Shown here: positions 33,101 through 43,473 of the stretch, piece after piece | How positions within the stretch are numbered: the first letter of the stretch is position 1 | Layout of the letters: each line of letters begins with the position of its first letter | Origin: Onthophagus taurus | Taxonomy: Eukaryota; Arthropoda; Insecta; Coleoptera; Scarabaeidae | Assembly: GCF_036711975.1 (NCBI RefSeq) | Contig: NC_091972.1 | Coordinates: 253,001 to 317,000 of the forward strand | Length of the DNA: 64,000 bases | Reading direction: 5' to 3' | The notes under the pieces: model-generated | The model's input: only the letters and a program-made list of their open reading frames with translations | Databases searched by the model: none | What the model was told of the DNA's origin: nothing | Made by a program: the position numbers and the translations under genes

Positions 33101-34654
33101 TGGCGCGTATACACTTATAAGGTGATATTAATGGCCCGCGGTTAATCGGCACTTTAACATACTTATTTATTCATGATGTGGATCCTTGTTATCAATATAT
33201 GTATATGAAAATAATTAAACGTATATTTATGCTTTTATTGATATATTAAGTTTTACACTCTGGCTGCACTGCTAGGTGCCATTTAGCACGCGATTTTCTG
33301 CAATTTGTTCGCTCCCGAGAAAAACAAGTAGTAATCCAGACCGTTAAATGTTAATGTTTGAAAATAATCCCTGCAAGAAGCATCTTAGCTTTACCACATA
33401 AAAGAAAAACCGATATTTTATGTACTACATAGCATAACCAAGGACGAAAGCCTCCGAAGATGGCGTAGATCGCCGAAACGCGTCAGGTAGAGTGTAAAAC
33501 TTAATATATTAATAAAAGCACCTTATAACATCAAGTATATTTATCACAGATAAAATTACGAAAAATATTATGAAAATCTAAAATGTCCATTTATGTTTTT
33601 TCTAGTTACATGAAGAATACGATGTCGCTTTAACAAAATACAAATTGGCTATACAGACCCAATCTGATTCGATAGCATTATGGAATAATATAGGAATGTG
33701 TTTTTATTCAAAACAGAAATATATTGCGGTAAGTAATTGAATTTGATGCATTCAGAAATATTGACATATTAAAAATTCGCCAAATGGAAAGATTGAAAGG
33801 ATAAATATTTTCTCTTTTACGTTCGGAATTAAAATCTCTGTTGCATATTATAAAAACATTTTTATGAATAGTTGAATTGAATAACGTTATAACAATGTTT
33901 GTTATGTTTTCATATCGATTTGTACGTTTAACCGAAATGGAAGCCAATAAAAATTTTACGGTTCAATTTTGCCGCGTGTAAAATTAAGTTGAAATGGTTC
34001 AATTTTTTTTTTGCTTGTTTTTATATAAAAATATTTTATTTCTTTTTTTTTAGGCGATTGGTTGTTTAAAAAAAGCTTTATGGTTGTCTCCTTTAAATTC
34101 ACGTGTTTTGTTGAATCTGGGGCTTATTCATTTATCAATTCAACAACCTGCATCTTCTTTTAATTATTTATGTGCAGCTACTAATTTAAAACCTGATTTG
34201 GCGTTAACTTATGTTATATTAGCATGTAAGTGAATTATTTAAAAAAAACGGAAATTTTTTTTAAATATAATTTATTTTAGGTGCGTTATTTTCTTTGGAA
34301 GATAATGAAAGCGCTTTAAGAGCTTTAAAGCGGGCTTTTTCTTTAGCACCAGATCAACCGTTGATTCAATTAAATACAAGCGTTTTATTGTACCATAATG
34401 GAAATTATACGGAAGCTAAGAATTTGTTAGAAAAATTTGAAGCAAGTAATTTTAAAAATGAAGAAATGTTTAAACTTGCTGCTAAATTAAAAGTTGTGTT
34501 ATCAAAATTAGTAAAAGAGGAAAATCAAGATGAACCTGAATATGCAGAAATTAATGAAGAAGAAAATGTTCGAGGTTTAGAAGTGTTTGGTGGTGGAATA
34601 GAACATGTTGAAAAAACGTTATCTGATACTGAATTGGATCCAGATGAAGTATAA
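21152..34654 (+). CDS. BBS4: Bardet-Biedl syndrome 4 protein (TPR, BBSome subunit)
   Basis: Eight coding exons (21152-21301, 23130-23242, 26715-26809, 27285-27447, 27533-27686, 33606-33728, 34054-34225, 34281-34654) join in phase to 447 residues; human BBS4 has 519. BBS4 is a TPR subunit of the BBSome, which sorts membrane cargo in and out of cilia. Diagnostic matches are EQLNWLIHVQHVRG near the N-terminus, LQEALEAFQICHKLN, KPDWEIFYNI, YDVALTKYKLAIQTQ, LWNNIGMCFYSKQKYIAA, LNLGLIHLSIQQPASSF and LVNL-type LIQLNTSVLLYHNGNYTEA. The C-terminus is acidic. Introns hold an R1-like LINE (intron 2), a palindrome array (intron 2) and a foldback MITE plus a piggyBac (intron 5). The stop codon overlaps the target duplication of a 6.4-kb element. 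Reading frame intact. Confidence 0.95.
21302..23129. repeat. BBS4 intron 2, left part: hairpin arm and inverted ~115-bp units
   Basis: Positions 21895-21990 hold a hairpin-family arm (actagaaagtttcgggttta then gccgtgcgtc). About 22080-22800 is the ~115-bp unit family seen at 6540-7310, here in opposite orientation (e.g. catgtttggactcattttaa). A hammerhead-like motif lies at 21810-21848 on the minus strand. The remainder is AT-rich intron. Confidence 0.6.
21810..21848 (-). ncRNA. Hammerhead-ribozyme-like motif
   Basis: Read on the minus strand: AGTCT, CTGAAGA, T, GGCC-AAG-GGCC, GAA, ACTAGT, T, AGACT. This supplies stem I (AGTCT/AGACT, 5 bp), the CUGANGA core, a 4-bp stem II with 3-nt loop, the GAA core, a loopless palindromic stem III (ACTAGT) and a permitted H17 (U). 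A loopless palindromic stem III is typical of hammerheads in Penelope-like elements, which are thought to work as dimers. One extra T separates the core from stem II, as also seen at 33451. Confidence 0.55.
23270..25169 (-). mobile_element. 5'-truncated R1-like LINE with 17-bp target-site duplication
   Basis: The element is flanked by the direct repeat ttagtgtttatgaccta (23253-23269 and 25170-25186). It runs antisense to BBS4, in intron 2. Its 5' end (25169) is cut inside the reverse transcriptase domain. The 3' part beyond the ORF contains imperfect tandem repeats: 23880-23925 (ctggattgggggagacaaaa) is echoed at 23700-23745 and 23597-23640. There is no clear poly(A) tail, in line with R1-clade elements. 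Confidence 0.85.
23876..25162 (-). pseudogene. LINE reverse transcriptase, C-terminal 428 residues (open)
   Basis: The frame is uninterrupted. GVPQGS is at residues 36-41, the catalytic YADD at 69-72 and KYLGVHLD in the thumb at 142-149. A C-terminal finger C336-x3-C340-x7-H348-x4-C353 follows, as in R1/LOA-type LINEs. The endonuclease and first RT motifs are missing by 5' truncation, so it cannot support its own retrotransposition. The lack of stops suggests a recent insertion. Confidence 0.85.
25196..26226. repeat. Palindrome (hairpin) array 1, in BBS4 intron 2
   Basis: About ten units are built on a core such as cattcgggtttagccg, cacgtctctcaaga loop, then cggctaaacccgaatg. Outer arms of gaactaacactagacctaga and its complement extend the pairing. 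Orientation alternates, and arms drift slightly. It starts 10 bp after the LINE's right-hand target duplication. Confidence 0.9.
26227..26714. other. BBS4 intron 2, right part
   Basis: AT-rich unique sequence with a good acceptor (ttttttttag) before exon 3 at 26715. Nothing else is seen. Confidence 0.5.
26810..27284. other. BBS4 intron 3, moderately CpG-rich
   Basis: Unique sequence with more CpG than the average of the window (e.g. gggcgcgcgattttg, gcgtcggcggccg). No gene or repeat recognised. Confidence 0.4.
27687..29222. other. BBS4 intron 5, left part
   Basis: The donor after exon 5 reads GTTATT, weaker than GTAAGT, but phase and homology support it. The stretch that follows looks unique and AT-rich. 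I see no exon or repeat. Confidence 0.45.
29225..30454. mobile_element. 1.23-kb foldback MITE (Tc1/mariner type) in BBS4 intron 5
   Basis: Ends are CAGGGTGTATCTGAATGACT and its complement, flanked by TA (29223-29224, 30455-30456). Inverted similarity continues almost to the centre, ~500 bp or more per arm, with small indels. There is no transposase. The ends are related to, but distinct from, those of the two long-armed mariners. Confidence 0.9.
31926..32111 (-). mobile_element. Solo Penelope-type terminal hairpin inserted in the piggyBac ORF
   Basis: A 186-bp palindromic insert starts ttgaactaaaattagaacta and ends with the complement. The arms carry ttcgggttttgccgtgcgtc; the centre matches the tip of the Penelope-like element arms at 43203-43244 and 44790-44831. 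It splits the piggyBac frame between NLYI and TTDIQQF, so it came after the piggyBac. Confidence 0.8.
31990..32031 (-). ncRNA. Hammerhead-like motif of the solo Penelope terminus
   Basis: Same sequence as in the Penelope arms: stem I GTTT/AAAC, CTGAAGA, stem II GGTTGC/GCATCC with one T-T mismatch and loop AACATG, GAA, palindromic stem III ACGT, and C17. See the entry at 44790 for the layout. Confidence 0.5.
33228..33520. repeat. Short inverted-arm element with a hammerhead-like motif
   Basis: gcttttattgatatattaag with following ttttacactc (33231-33260) is repeated inverted at 33490-33520 (gagtgtaaaacttaatatat taataaaagc). The right part carries a hammerhead-like core at 33451-33487. It sits in BBS4 intron 5, just upstream of exon 6. 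Confidence 0.6.
33451..33487 (+). ncRNA. Hammerhead-like motif with one core substitution
   Basis: CCT, CCGAAGA, T, GGCG-TAGAT-CGCC, GAA, ACGCGT, C, AGG. Stem I is 3 bp, stem II 4 bp with a 5-nt loop, stem III is a loopless palindrome. The core reads CCGA in place of CUGA (U4 to C), which should impair or abolish cleavage. The arrangement equals that at 21810-21848. Confidence 0.45.
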
Positions 34655-34769
34655 TCATTAGGGCACGAAATTTTTGTAACAAAACGATACGATTTCCTCC
34701 CTCCACTCGTTCTCAGCAGAAAATTTCGTACAAAAGCTGTTCTAAATTAAATTCTAAAACAATTTTCTC

Positions 34770-34775
34770 AATAAA
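34770..34775 (+). terminator. First poly(A) signal available to BBS4, inside the satellite element
   Basis: AATAAA 116 bp after the stop. Many more AATAAA copies occur in the array. The native 3'UTR must lie beyond 41094, so transcripts probably end within the element. Confidence 0.45.
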
Positions 34776-34789
34776 AAATATGTAACAAT

Positions 34790-37700
34790 TTTTTTGAGGC
34801 TATGTTCTTAATTATTTATCAAATCAAAAATTTTTATTAACAATATTTGTTTAAAATTACTTCAGGAACAGTGTTTGTTAATAAAATTTTTTGCTAACTT
34901 GAAATTTTAATTTCCCTCTGAATAGTATGGTACAAAAATTAATATTTTTGAGGTTATATCCTTATTGTTGATTTAATCAAAAAATTTTGTTAATAAAATT
35001 TGTTTAAAATTACTTCAGGAACAGTGTTTGTTAATAAAATTTTTTGCTAACTTGAAATTTTAATTTCCCTCTGAATAGTATGCTATCAAAATTAATTATC
35101 TCAATAATTATTGTTTCTATCAAAAAATGTTTTAAATAAAACTTGTTTCAATTTCGATTTTGAATCAATTATCTTAATAAAAAAATTTTACATCTCTATT
35201 AATTAAGCATCTAAGTATAATTATGTATAAAAACGGAAAAATTATTATTTTGAGGTTATCTCCTTAATTATTGATTAAAGCAAAAGAAAATGTTAACAAA
35301 GTTTGTTTAGAATTGTTTCAGGTACAATTTTTGTTAACACAATTTTTTTCTAACTTAAAATTTTAATTTTCTTCTGAATAGTCTGCTACAAAAATTAATA
35401 TTTTTGATTTTATATCCTTATTGTTGATTTAATCAAAAAATTTTGTTAATAAAATTTGTTTAAAATTACTTCAGGAACAGTGTTTGTTAATAAAATTTTT
35501 TGCTAACTTGAAATTTTAATTTCCCTCTGAATAGTATGCTATCAAAATTAATTATCTCAATAATTATTGTTTCTATCAAAAAATGTTTTAAATAAAACTT
35601 GTTTCAATTTCGATTTTGAATCAATTATCTTAATAAAAAAATTTTACATCTCTATTAATTAAGCATCTAAGTATAATTATGTATAAAAACGGAAAAATTA
35701 TTATTTTGAGGTTATCTCCTTAATTATTGATTAAAGCAAAAGAAAATGTTAACAAAGTTTGTTTAGAATTGTTTCAGGTACAATTTTTGTTAACACAATT
35801 TTTTTCTAACTTAAAATTTTAATTTTCCTCTGAATAGTATGCTACAAAAATTAATATTTTTGAGGTTATATCCTTATTGTTGATTTAATCAAAAAAATTT
35901 TGTTAATAAAATTTGTTTAAAATTACTTCAGGAACAGTGTTTGTTAATAAAATTTTTTGATAACTTGAAATTTAAATTTCCCTCTGAATAGTATGCTATC
36001 AAAATTAATTATCTCAATAATTATTGCTTCCATCAAAAAATGTTTTAAATAAAACTTGTTTCAATTTCGATTTTGAATCAATTATCTTAATAAAAAAATT
36101 TTACATCTCTATTAATTAAGCATCTAAGTATAATTATGTATAAAAACGGAAAAATTATTATTTTGAGGTTATCTCCTTAATTATTGATTAAAGCAAAAAA
36201 AATGTTAACAAAGTTTGTTTAGAATTGTTTCAGGAACAATTTTTGTTAACACAATTTTTTTCTAACTTAAAATTTTGATTTTCCTCTGAATAGTATGCTA
36301 CAAAAATTAATATTTTTGAGGTTATATCCTTATTGTTGATTTAATCAAAAAATTTTGTTAATAAAATTTGTTTAAAATTACTTCAGGAACAGTGTTTGTT
36401 AATAAAATTTTTTGCTAACTTGAAATTTTAATTTCCCTCTGAATAGTATGCTATCAAAATTAATTATCTCAATAATTATTGTTTCTATCAAAAAATGTTT
36501 TAAATAAAACTTGTTTCAATTTCGATTTTGAATCAATTATCTTAATAAAAAAATTTTACATCTCTATTAATTAAGCATCTAAGTATAATTATGTATAAAA
36601 ACGGAAAAATTATTATTTTGAGGTTATCTCCTTAATTATTGATTAAAGCAAAAGAAAATGTTAACAAAGTTTGTTTAGAATTGTTTCAGGTACAATTTTT
36701 GTTAACACAATTTTTTTCTAACTTAAAATTTTAATTTTCCTCTGAATAGTATGCTACAAAAATTAATATTTTTGAGGTTATATCCTTATTGTTGATTTAA
36801 TCAAAAAAATTTTGTTAATAAAATTTGTTTAAAATTACTTCAGGAACAGTGTTTGTTAATAAAATTTTTTGATAACTTGAAATTTAAATTTCCCTCTGAA
36901 TAGTATGCTATCAAAATTAATTATCTCAATAATTATTGCTTCCATCAAAAAATGTTTTAAATAAAACTTGTTTCAATTTCGATTTTGAATCAATTATCTT
37001 AATAAAAAAATTTTACATCTCTATTAATTAAGCATCTAAGTATAATTATGTATAAAAACGGAAAAATTATTATTTTGAGGTTATCTCCTTAATTATTGAT
37101 TAAAGCAAAAAAAATGTTAACAAAGTTTGTTTAGAATTGTTTCAGGAACAATTTTTGTTAACACAATTTTTTTCTAACTTAAAATTTTGATTTTCCTCTG
37201 AATAGTATGCTACAAAAATTAATATTTTTGAGGTTATATCCTTATTGTTGATTTAATCAAAAAATTTTGTTAATAAAATTTGTTTAAAATTACTTCAGGA
37301 ACAGTGTTTGTTAATAAAATTTTTTGCTAACTTGAAATTTTAATTTCCCTCTGAATAGTATGCTATCAAAATTAATTATCTCAATAATTATTGTTTCTAT
37401 CAAAAAATGTTTTAAATAAAACTTGTTTCAATTTCGATTTTGAATCAATTATCTTAATAAAAAAATTTTACATCTCTATTAATTAAGCATCTAAGTATAA
37501 TTATGTATAAAAACGGAAAAATTATTATTTTGAGGTTATCTCTTTAATTATTGATTAAAGCAAAAAAAAATGTTAATAAAGTTTGTTTAGAATTGTTTCA
37601 GGAACAATTTTTGTTAACACAATTTTTTTCTAACTTGAAATTTTAATTTCCCTCTGAATAGTATGCTATCAAAATTAATTATCTCAATAATTATTGTTTC

Positions 37701-40700
37701 TATCAAAAAATGTTTTAAATAAAACTTATTTCAATTTCGATTTTGAATCAATTATCTTAATAAAAAAATTTTACATCTCTATTAATTAAGCATCTAAGTA
37801 TAATTATGTATAAAAACGGAAAAATTATTATTTTGAGGTTATCACCTTAATTATTGATTAAAGCAAAAAAAATGTTAATAAAGTTTGTTTAGAATTGTTT
37901 CAGGAACAATTTTTGTTAACACAATTTTTTTCTAACTTGAAATTTTAATTTCCCTCTGAATAGTATGCTATCAAAATTAATTATCTCAATAATTATTGTT
38001 TCTATCAAAAAATGTTTTAAATAAAACTTGTTTCAATTTCGATTTTGAATCAATTATCTTAATAAAAAAATTTTACATCTCTATTAATTAAGCATCTAAG
38101 TATAATTATGTATAAAAACGGAAAAATTATTATTTTGAGGTTATCTCCTTAATTATTGATTAAAGCAAAAAAAAATGTTAATAAAGTTTGTTTAGAATTG
38201 TTTCAGGAACTATTTTTGTTAACACAATTTTTTTCTAACTTAAAATTTTAATTTTCCTCTGAATAGTATGTTACAAAAATTAATATTTTTGAGGTTATAT
38301 CCTTATTGTTGATTTAATCAAAAAATTTTGTTAATAAAATTTGTTTAAAATTACTTCAGGAACAGTGCTTGTTAATAAAATTTTTTGCTAACTTGAAATT
38401 TTAATTTCCCTCTGAATAGTATGCTATCAAAATTAATTATCTCAATAATTATTGTTTCTATCAAAAAATGTTTTAAATAAAACTTGTTTCAATTTCGATT
38501 TTGAATCAATTATCTTAATAAAAAAATTTTACATCTCTATTAATTAAGCATCTAAGTATAATTATGTATAAAAACGGAAAAATTATTATTTTGAGGTTAT
38601 CTCCTTAATTATTGATTAAAGCAAAAAAAAATGTTAATAAAGTTTGTTTAGAATTGTTTCAGGAACTATTTTTGTTAACACAATTTTTTTCTAACTTAAA
38701 ATTTTAATTTTCCTCTGAATAGTATGTTACAAAAATTAATATTTTTGAGGTTATATCCTTATTGTTGATTTAATCAAAAAATTTTGTTAATAAAATTTGT
38801 TTAAAATTACTTCAGGAACAGTGTTTGTTAATAAAATTTTTTGCTAACTTGAAATTTTAATTTCCCTCTGAATACTATGCTATCAAAATTATTTATCTCG
38901 ATAATTATTGTTTTTATCAAAAAATGTTTTAAATAAAATTTGTTTCAATTTCGATTTTGAATCAATTATCTTAATAAAAAAATTTTACATCTCTATTAAT
39001 TAAGCATCTAAGTATAATTATGTATAAAAACGGAAAAATTATTATTTTGAGGTTATCACCTTAATTATTGATTAAAGCAAAAAAAAATGTTAATAAAGTT
39101 TGTTTAGAATTGTTTCAGGAACTATTTTTGTTAACACAATTTTTTTCTAACTTAAAATTTTAATTTTCCTCTGAATAGTATGCTACAAAAATTAATATTT
39201 TTGAGGTTACATCCTTATTGTTGATTTAATCAAAAAATTTTGTTAATAAAATTTGTTTAAAATTACTTCAGGGACAGTGTTTGTTAATACAATTTTTTGC
39301 TAACTTGAAACTTTAATTTCCCTCTGAATAGTATGCTATCAAAATTAATTATCTCAATAATTATTGTTTCTATCAAAAAATGTTTTAAATAAAACTTGTT
39401 TCAATTTCGATTTTGAATCAATTATCTTAATAAAAAAATTTTACATCTCTATTAATTAAGCATCTAAGTATAATTATGTATAAAAACGGAAAAATTATTA
39501 TTTTGAGGTTATCTCCTTAATTATTGATTAAAGCAAAAAAAAATGTTAATAAAGTTTGTTTAGAATTGTTTCAGGAACTATTTTTGTTAACACAATTTTT
39601 TTCTAACTTAAAATTTTAATTTTCCTCTGAATAGTATGCTACAAAAATTAATATTTTTGAGGTTATATCCTTATTGTTGATTTAATCAAAAAATTTTGTT
39701 AATAAAATTTGTTTAAAATTACTTCAGGAACAGTGTTTGTTAATAAAATTTTTTGCTAACTTGAAATTTTAATTTCCCTCTGAATAGTATGCTATCAAAA
39801 TTAATTATCTCAATAATTATTGTTTCTATCAAAAAATGTTTTAAATAAAACTTGTTTCAATTTCGATTTTGAATCAATTATCTTAATAAAAAAATTTTAC
39901 ATCTCTATTAATTAAGCATCTAAGTATAATTATGTATAAAAACGGAAAAATTATTATTTTGAGGTTATCACCTTAATTATTGATTAAAGCAAAAAAAAAT
40001 GTTAACAAAGTTTGTTTAGAATTGTTTCAGGAACAATTTTTGTTAACACAATTTTTTTCTAACTTAAAATTTTAATTTTCCTCTGAATAGTATGCTACAA
40101 AAATTAATATTTTTGAGGTTATATCCTTATTGTTGATTTAATTAAAAAATTTTGTTAATAAAATTTGTTTAAAATTACGTTAGGAACAGTGTTTGTTAAT
40201 AAAATTTTTTGCTAACTTGAAATTTTAATTTCCCTCTGAATAGTATGCTATCAAAATTAATTATCTCAATAATTATTGTTTCTATCAAAAAATGTTTTAA
40301 ATAAAACTTGTTTCAATTTCGATTTTAAATCAATTATCTTAATAAAAAAATTTTATATCTCTATTAATTAAGCATCTAAGTATAATTATGTACAAAAACG
40401 GAAAAATTATTATTTTGAGGTTATCTCCTTAATTATTGATTAAAGGAAAAAAAAATGTTAACAAAGTTTGTTTAGAATTGTTTCAGGAACAATTTTTGTT
40501 AACACAATTTTTTTCAAACTTAAAATTTTAATTTTCCTCTGAATAGTATGCTACAAAAATTAATATTTTTGAGGTTATATCCTTATTGTTGATTTAATCA
40601 AAAAATTTTGTTAATAAAATTTGTTTAAAATTACTTCAGGAACAGTGTTTGTTAATAAAAATTTTTGCTAACTTGAAATTTTAATTTCCCTCTGAATAGT

Positions 40701-41010
40701 ATGCTATCAAAATTATTTATCTCGATAATTATTGTTTTTATCAAAAAATGTTTTAAATAAAATTTGTTTCAATTTCGATTTTGAATCAATTATCTTAATA
40801 AAAAAATTTTACATCTCTATTAATTAAGCATCTAAGTATAATTATGTAGAAAAACGGAAAAATTATTATTTTGAGGTTATCTCCTTAATTATTGATTAAA
40901 GCAAAAAAAAATGTTAATAAAGTTTGTTTAGAATTGTTTCAGGGACAATTTTTGTTAACACAATTTTTTTCTAACTTGAAATTTTAATTTCCCACTGAAC
41001 AGTATGCTAT
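34790..41010. repeat. Satellite of ~152-bp monomers in 456-bp trimeric units
   Basis: The anchor ctatcaaaatta occurs at 35083, 35539, 35996, 36451, 36908, 37363, 37666, 37968, 38424, 38880, 39336, 39792, 40248 and 40704, and as a cut copy at 41007. Spacing is 455-457 throughout except three intervals of 302-303, i.e. three or two monomers. Copies are nearly identical, and some pairs of units share private variants (e.g. 35996 and 36908), a sign of block duplication. Confidence 0.95.
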
Positions 41011-41094
41011 CCTTTTAATCAATATTTTCTGAGAACAAGTGGAGGAGGGAAATCGTATCGTTTTGTTACAAAAGTTCCGTGCAATAATAATCAT

Positions 41095-42700
41095 ATTAGG
41101 TTGTTAAGATTGTAGAATAATGAATTATTTATAAATAATCTGAATGAGTTGGTCCCTAAAGGATTTCTTTTTATCATCATTTTTGCACCGTAACGAACTT
41201 GTAAAGACCCGTAGTTTACTCTTGTGTGATTCCTTTTCGTGAAAAGTGTACTACATTAAGCTTGAAAAAGGATCTAAAAGGATACTTCGCGAACATATTT
41301 CACAGCGAAAATGATGGCTCTGGGAGTAAGAGGCTTTTATTAGCGGAAGGCCTTGCTGTATCTGAACTGGTCTTATTTAAGCCACGGACGTTTTAAAGCC
41401 CTTGTTACCGTAAAATTTAAAATTTCTTTTCAGATATTTCTGTTTAATTTTCATCAAAAACATAAATCATAATTTCAACTAATTGAGCTTTAAAATTTCA
41501 AAGGAAAATTTGTAGTGGCACAGCTTTATTTCTTTATTTTTTAATTACACATATTAAAATAATGCGCTTTTTATGTTTGATAAAGTTATAAATTTGAGCG
41601 AAACGTCAAAGGTTAATATTTCGTTAAAATTTGTTATATACAGAATTTAATTCGCATTAAAATACAATTTCCTTTGAAATATGAAACTGTGGGCTAACGA
41701 TAGCGACTTTTTTTTATCGTTGTATCGTTCAGTAATCCCGATATCATCGAAAATATAAATATCTATAGAACATTTTACAATTCGGTGATACTAGTGGGGA
41801 AAATGGACGTTTAAACCAATTGCAGTACTAGCGTTTGTGAGAGAAAAAATGGGAAAAATTGTAAGCCGGCGGCAAAACGTGGTTTAATATTTAAATTCGC
41901 GTTGATGCACAACAAACGTACTTTACTGACTATCAACTATTTAGGGCCATGCTAAATTTCACGTCAAACCGGCAATTCATCATGCGTTTTCCATCCCTCG
42001 CCATCCACAACCGGGAGAGCCTACAAAGGGTTATCCGAAAAACTGCTCTTTAACATTGCACGAGAATTTCGCCAAAATTCATTATATTGCATCCCTCCCG
42101 TTGGACCCGAGGGCTTGTCGCATGTGAACGTTTAAATAATGCAAACAGTGATTATCAGCCTGACGTGTAGTCGTAATTTGTATAGTACTAACCAAAAGTT
42201 TATTAAATTATGTTTTTGTTTTCAATTTAAAAGTTAGCTTAAAACTAAATCGTTATGTGTATTATTCAAATTTAACGTTGTTCCGATATCCGATTTAGAT
42301 TCCTAATTCCCAAACAATTTATTTCCAATAAAATAGATAATAGGATTAACTCGATGTGAATTTCATATTTAAATAACAAAATACGAGTTATAATCCGTTA
42401 AATTGTATATTATTTGTTAATTTTTTAGAGTAGCTCTAATATAATTTAATAATATTGAAATATAAATGTAAAAAATGTCGTGTTTAAATTCAATCACTCT
42501 GTATATTGAAGCACTTTAGTGATTATTGGATAATTGGAGCAATTAATCAAATTAATTCCGTGTAAAGTGGAATTAACGTCACCGCATTTCCCAAAGGGGG
42601 AGTTTTAAATTATTAATCCCTAATAACTACAATATAACATACATATTCTAATTAACAATCAATGTTAACATCAGATTATGCATACTATGAAATTAAAAGT
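41095..42700. other. Unique DNA downstream of BBS4
   Basis: This would include the original BBS4 3'UTR displaced by the insertion. About 41300-42130 is less AT-rich than average. No frame, RNA gene or repeat is recognised. Confidence 0.45.
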
Positions 42701-42771
42701 TGCCATCAAGAGGAGTGCGGGAAGTTAGCCCCCCATTTTTGATTTTTAAATTTTTCATAGTTGTTCTAGAG

Positions 42772-42919
42772 CAGTGGTTCTCAAACTATGGTACGCGTAC
42801 CACTGATGATACAGTTTATATTTGCATTATCATTATTGTTTTTTTTTTTGTTCAGTGGTACTACCTGATTTTTAAAATAGCCTTAGTGGTGCGCAAGGAC
42901 ATAAGTTTGAGAACCGCTG
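42772..42919. mobile_element. 148-bp hAT MITE nested in the foldback element
   Basis: Ends CAGTGGTTCTCAAACT and AGTTTGAGAACCGCTG, with a perfect 8-bp target duplication TTCTAGAG (42764-42771, 42920-42927). CAGTGGTTCTCAAA is a familiar hAT-type terminus. Confidence 0.9.
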
Positions 42920-43202
42920 TTCTAGAGTTGTTCTACATTGTTCCAAAGCGACAAATAGAAAAAATAAAATCTCGGCGAGAAAAACCGAAAAAACGGTTTC
43001 TTCTTGACTAGCCTCCCACTTTTGGAAAAATCATTTTATGTTGTTCTGGGTTGTTCTAGTTATTGACCAAAATTATGGAATACAGCATTAGAAAATTATA
43101 ACTAAAAATAGTACTAAGGCTTTCACGGCCGGTGTGAATTAAACTAAGATTAGAACTAAAACTAGAAACTTTCGGGTTTTGCCGTGCGTGTTTTAATAAA
43201 AG

Positions 43203-43244
43203 GTTTGACGTTTCGGATGCCATGTTGCAACCTTCTTCAGAAAC
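43203..43244 (-). ncRNA. Hammerhead-like motif in the left Penelope arm
   Basis: Mirror copy of the motif at 44790-44831, oriented on the minus strand. Confidence 0.5.
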
Positions 43245-43473
43245 TGGTTCGAAGTGACGAGATCAAAAAATCGGTAACTATATATAAGTCGGAAAAAACT
43301 AATTAATAATCAGTTAACGGTAATTTCAAACTAATTAATAACTAATTGCGTCGCGTCCGGTGTGAGGCGGGAAGAGGTCTTCGTGTTCACCACCATCTTC
43401 CATGTTCTGCTAAGCTCCCAGCCATCCTCTCTGTTGACGTTATTTTTATGTCGGTGAATCTCTATGGCTTCTC

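Larger units (their letters stand above)
34659..41086. mobile_element. 6.4-kb hAT-type TIR element filled with a satellite array
   Basis: The left end TAGGGCACGAAATTTTTG and the right end (complement of TATTGCACGGAACTTTTGTA) are followed inward by ~50 bp of inverted repeat (aacaaaacgatacgatttcc..). A perfect 8-bp target duplication ATAATCAT lies at 34651-34658 and 41087-41094. The ends equal those of the 137-bp MITE at 4679-4815. No transposase is present; the interior is almost entirely satellite. The element begins 4 bp after the BBS4 stop codon. Confidence 0.9.
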
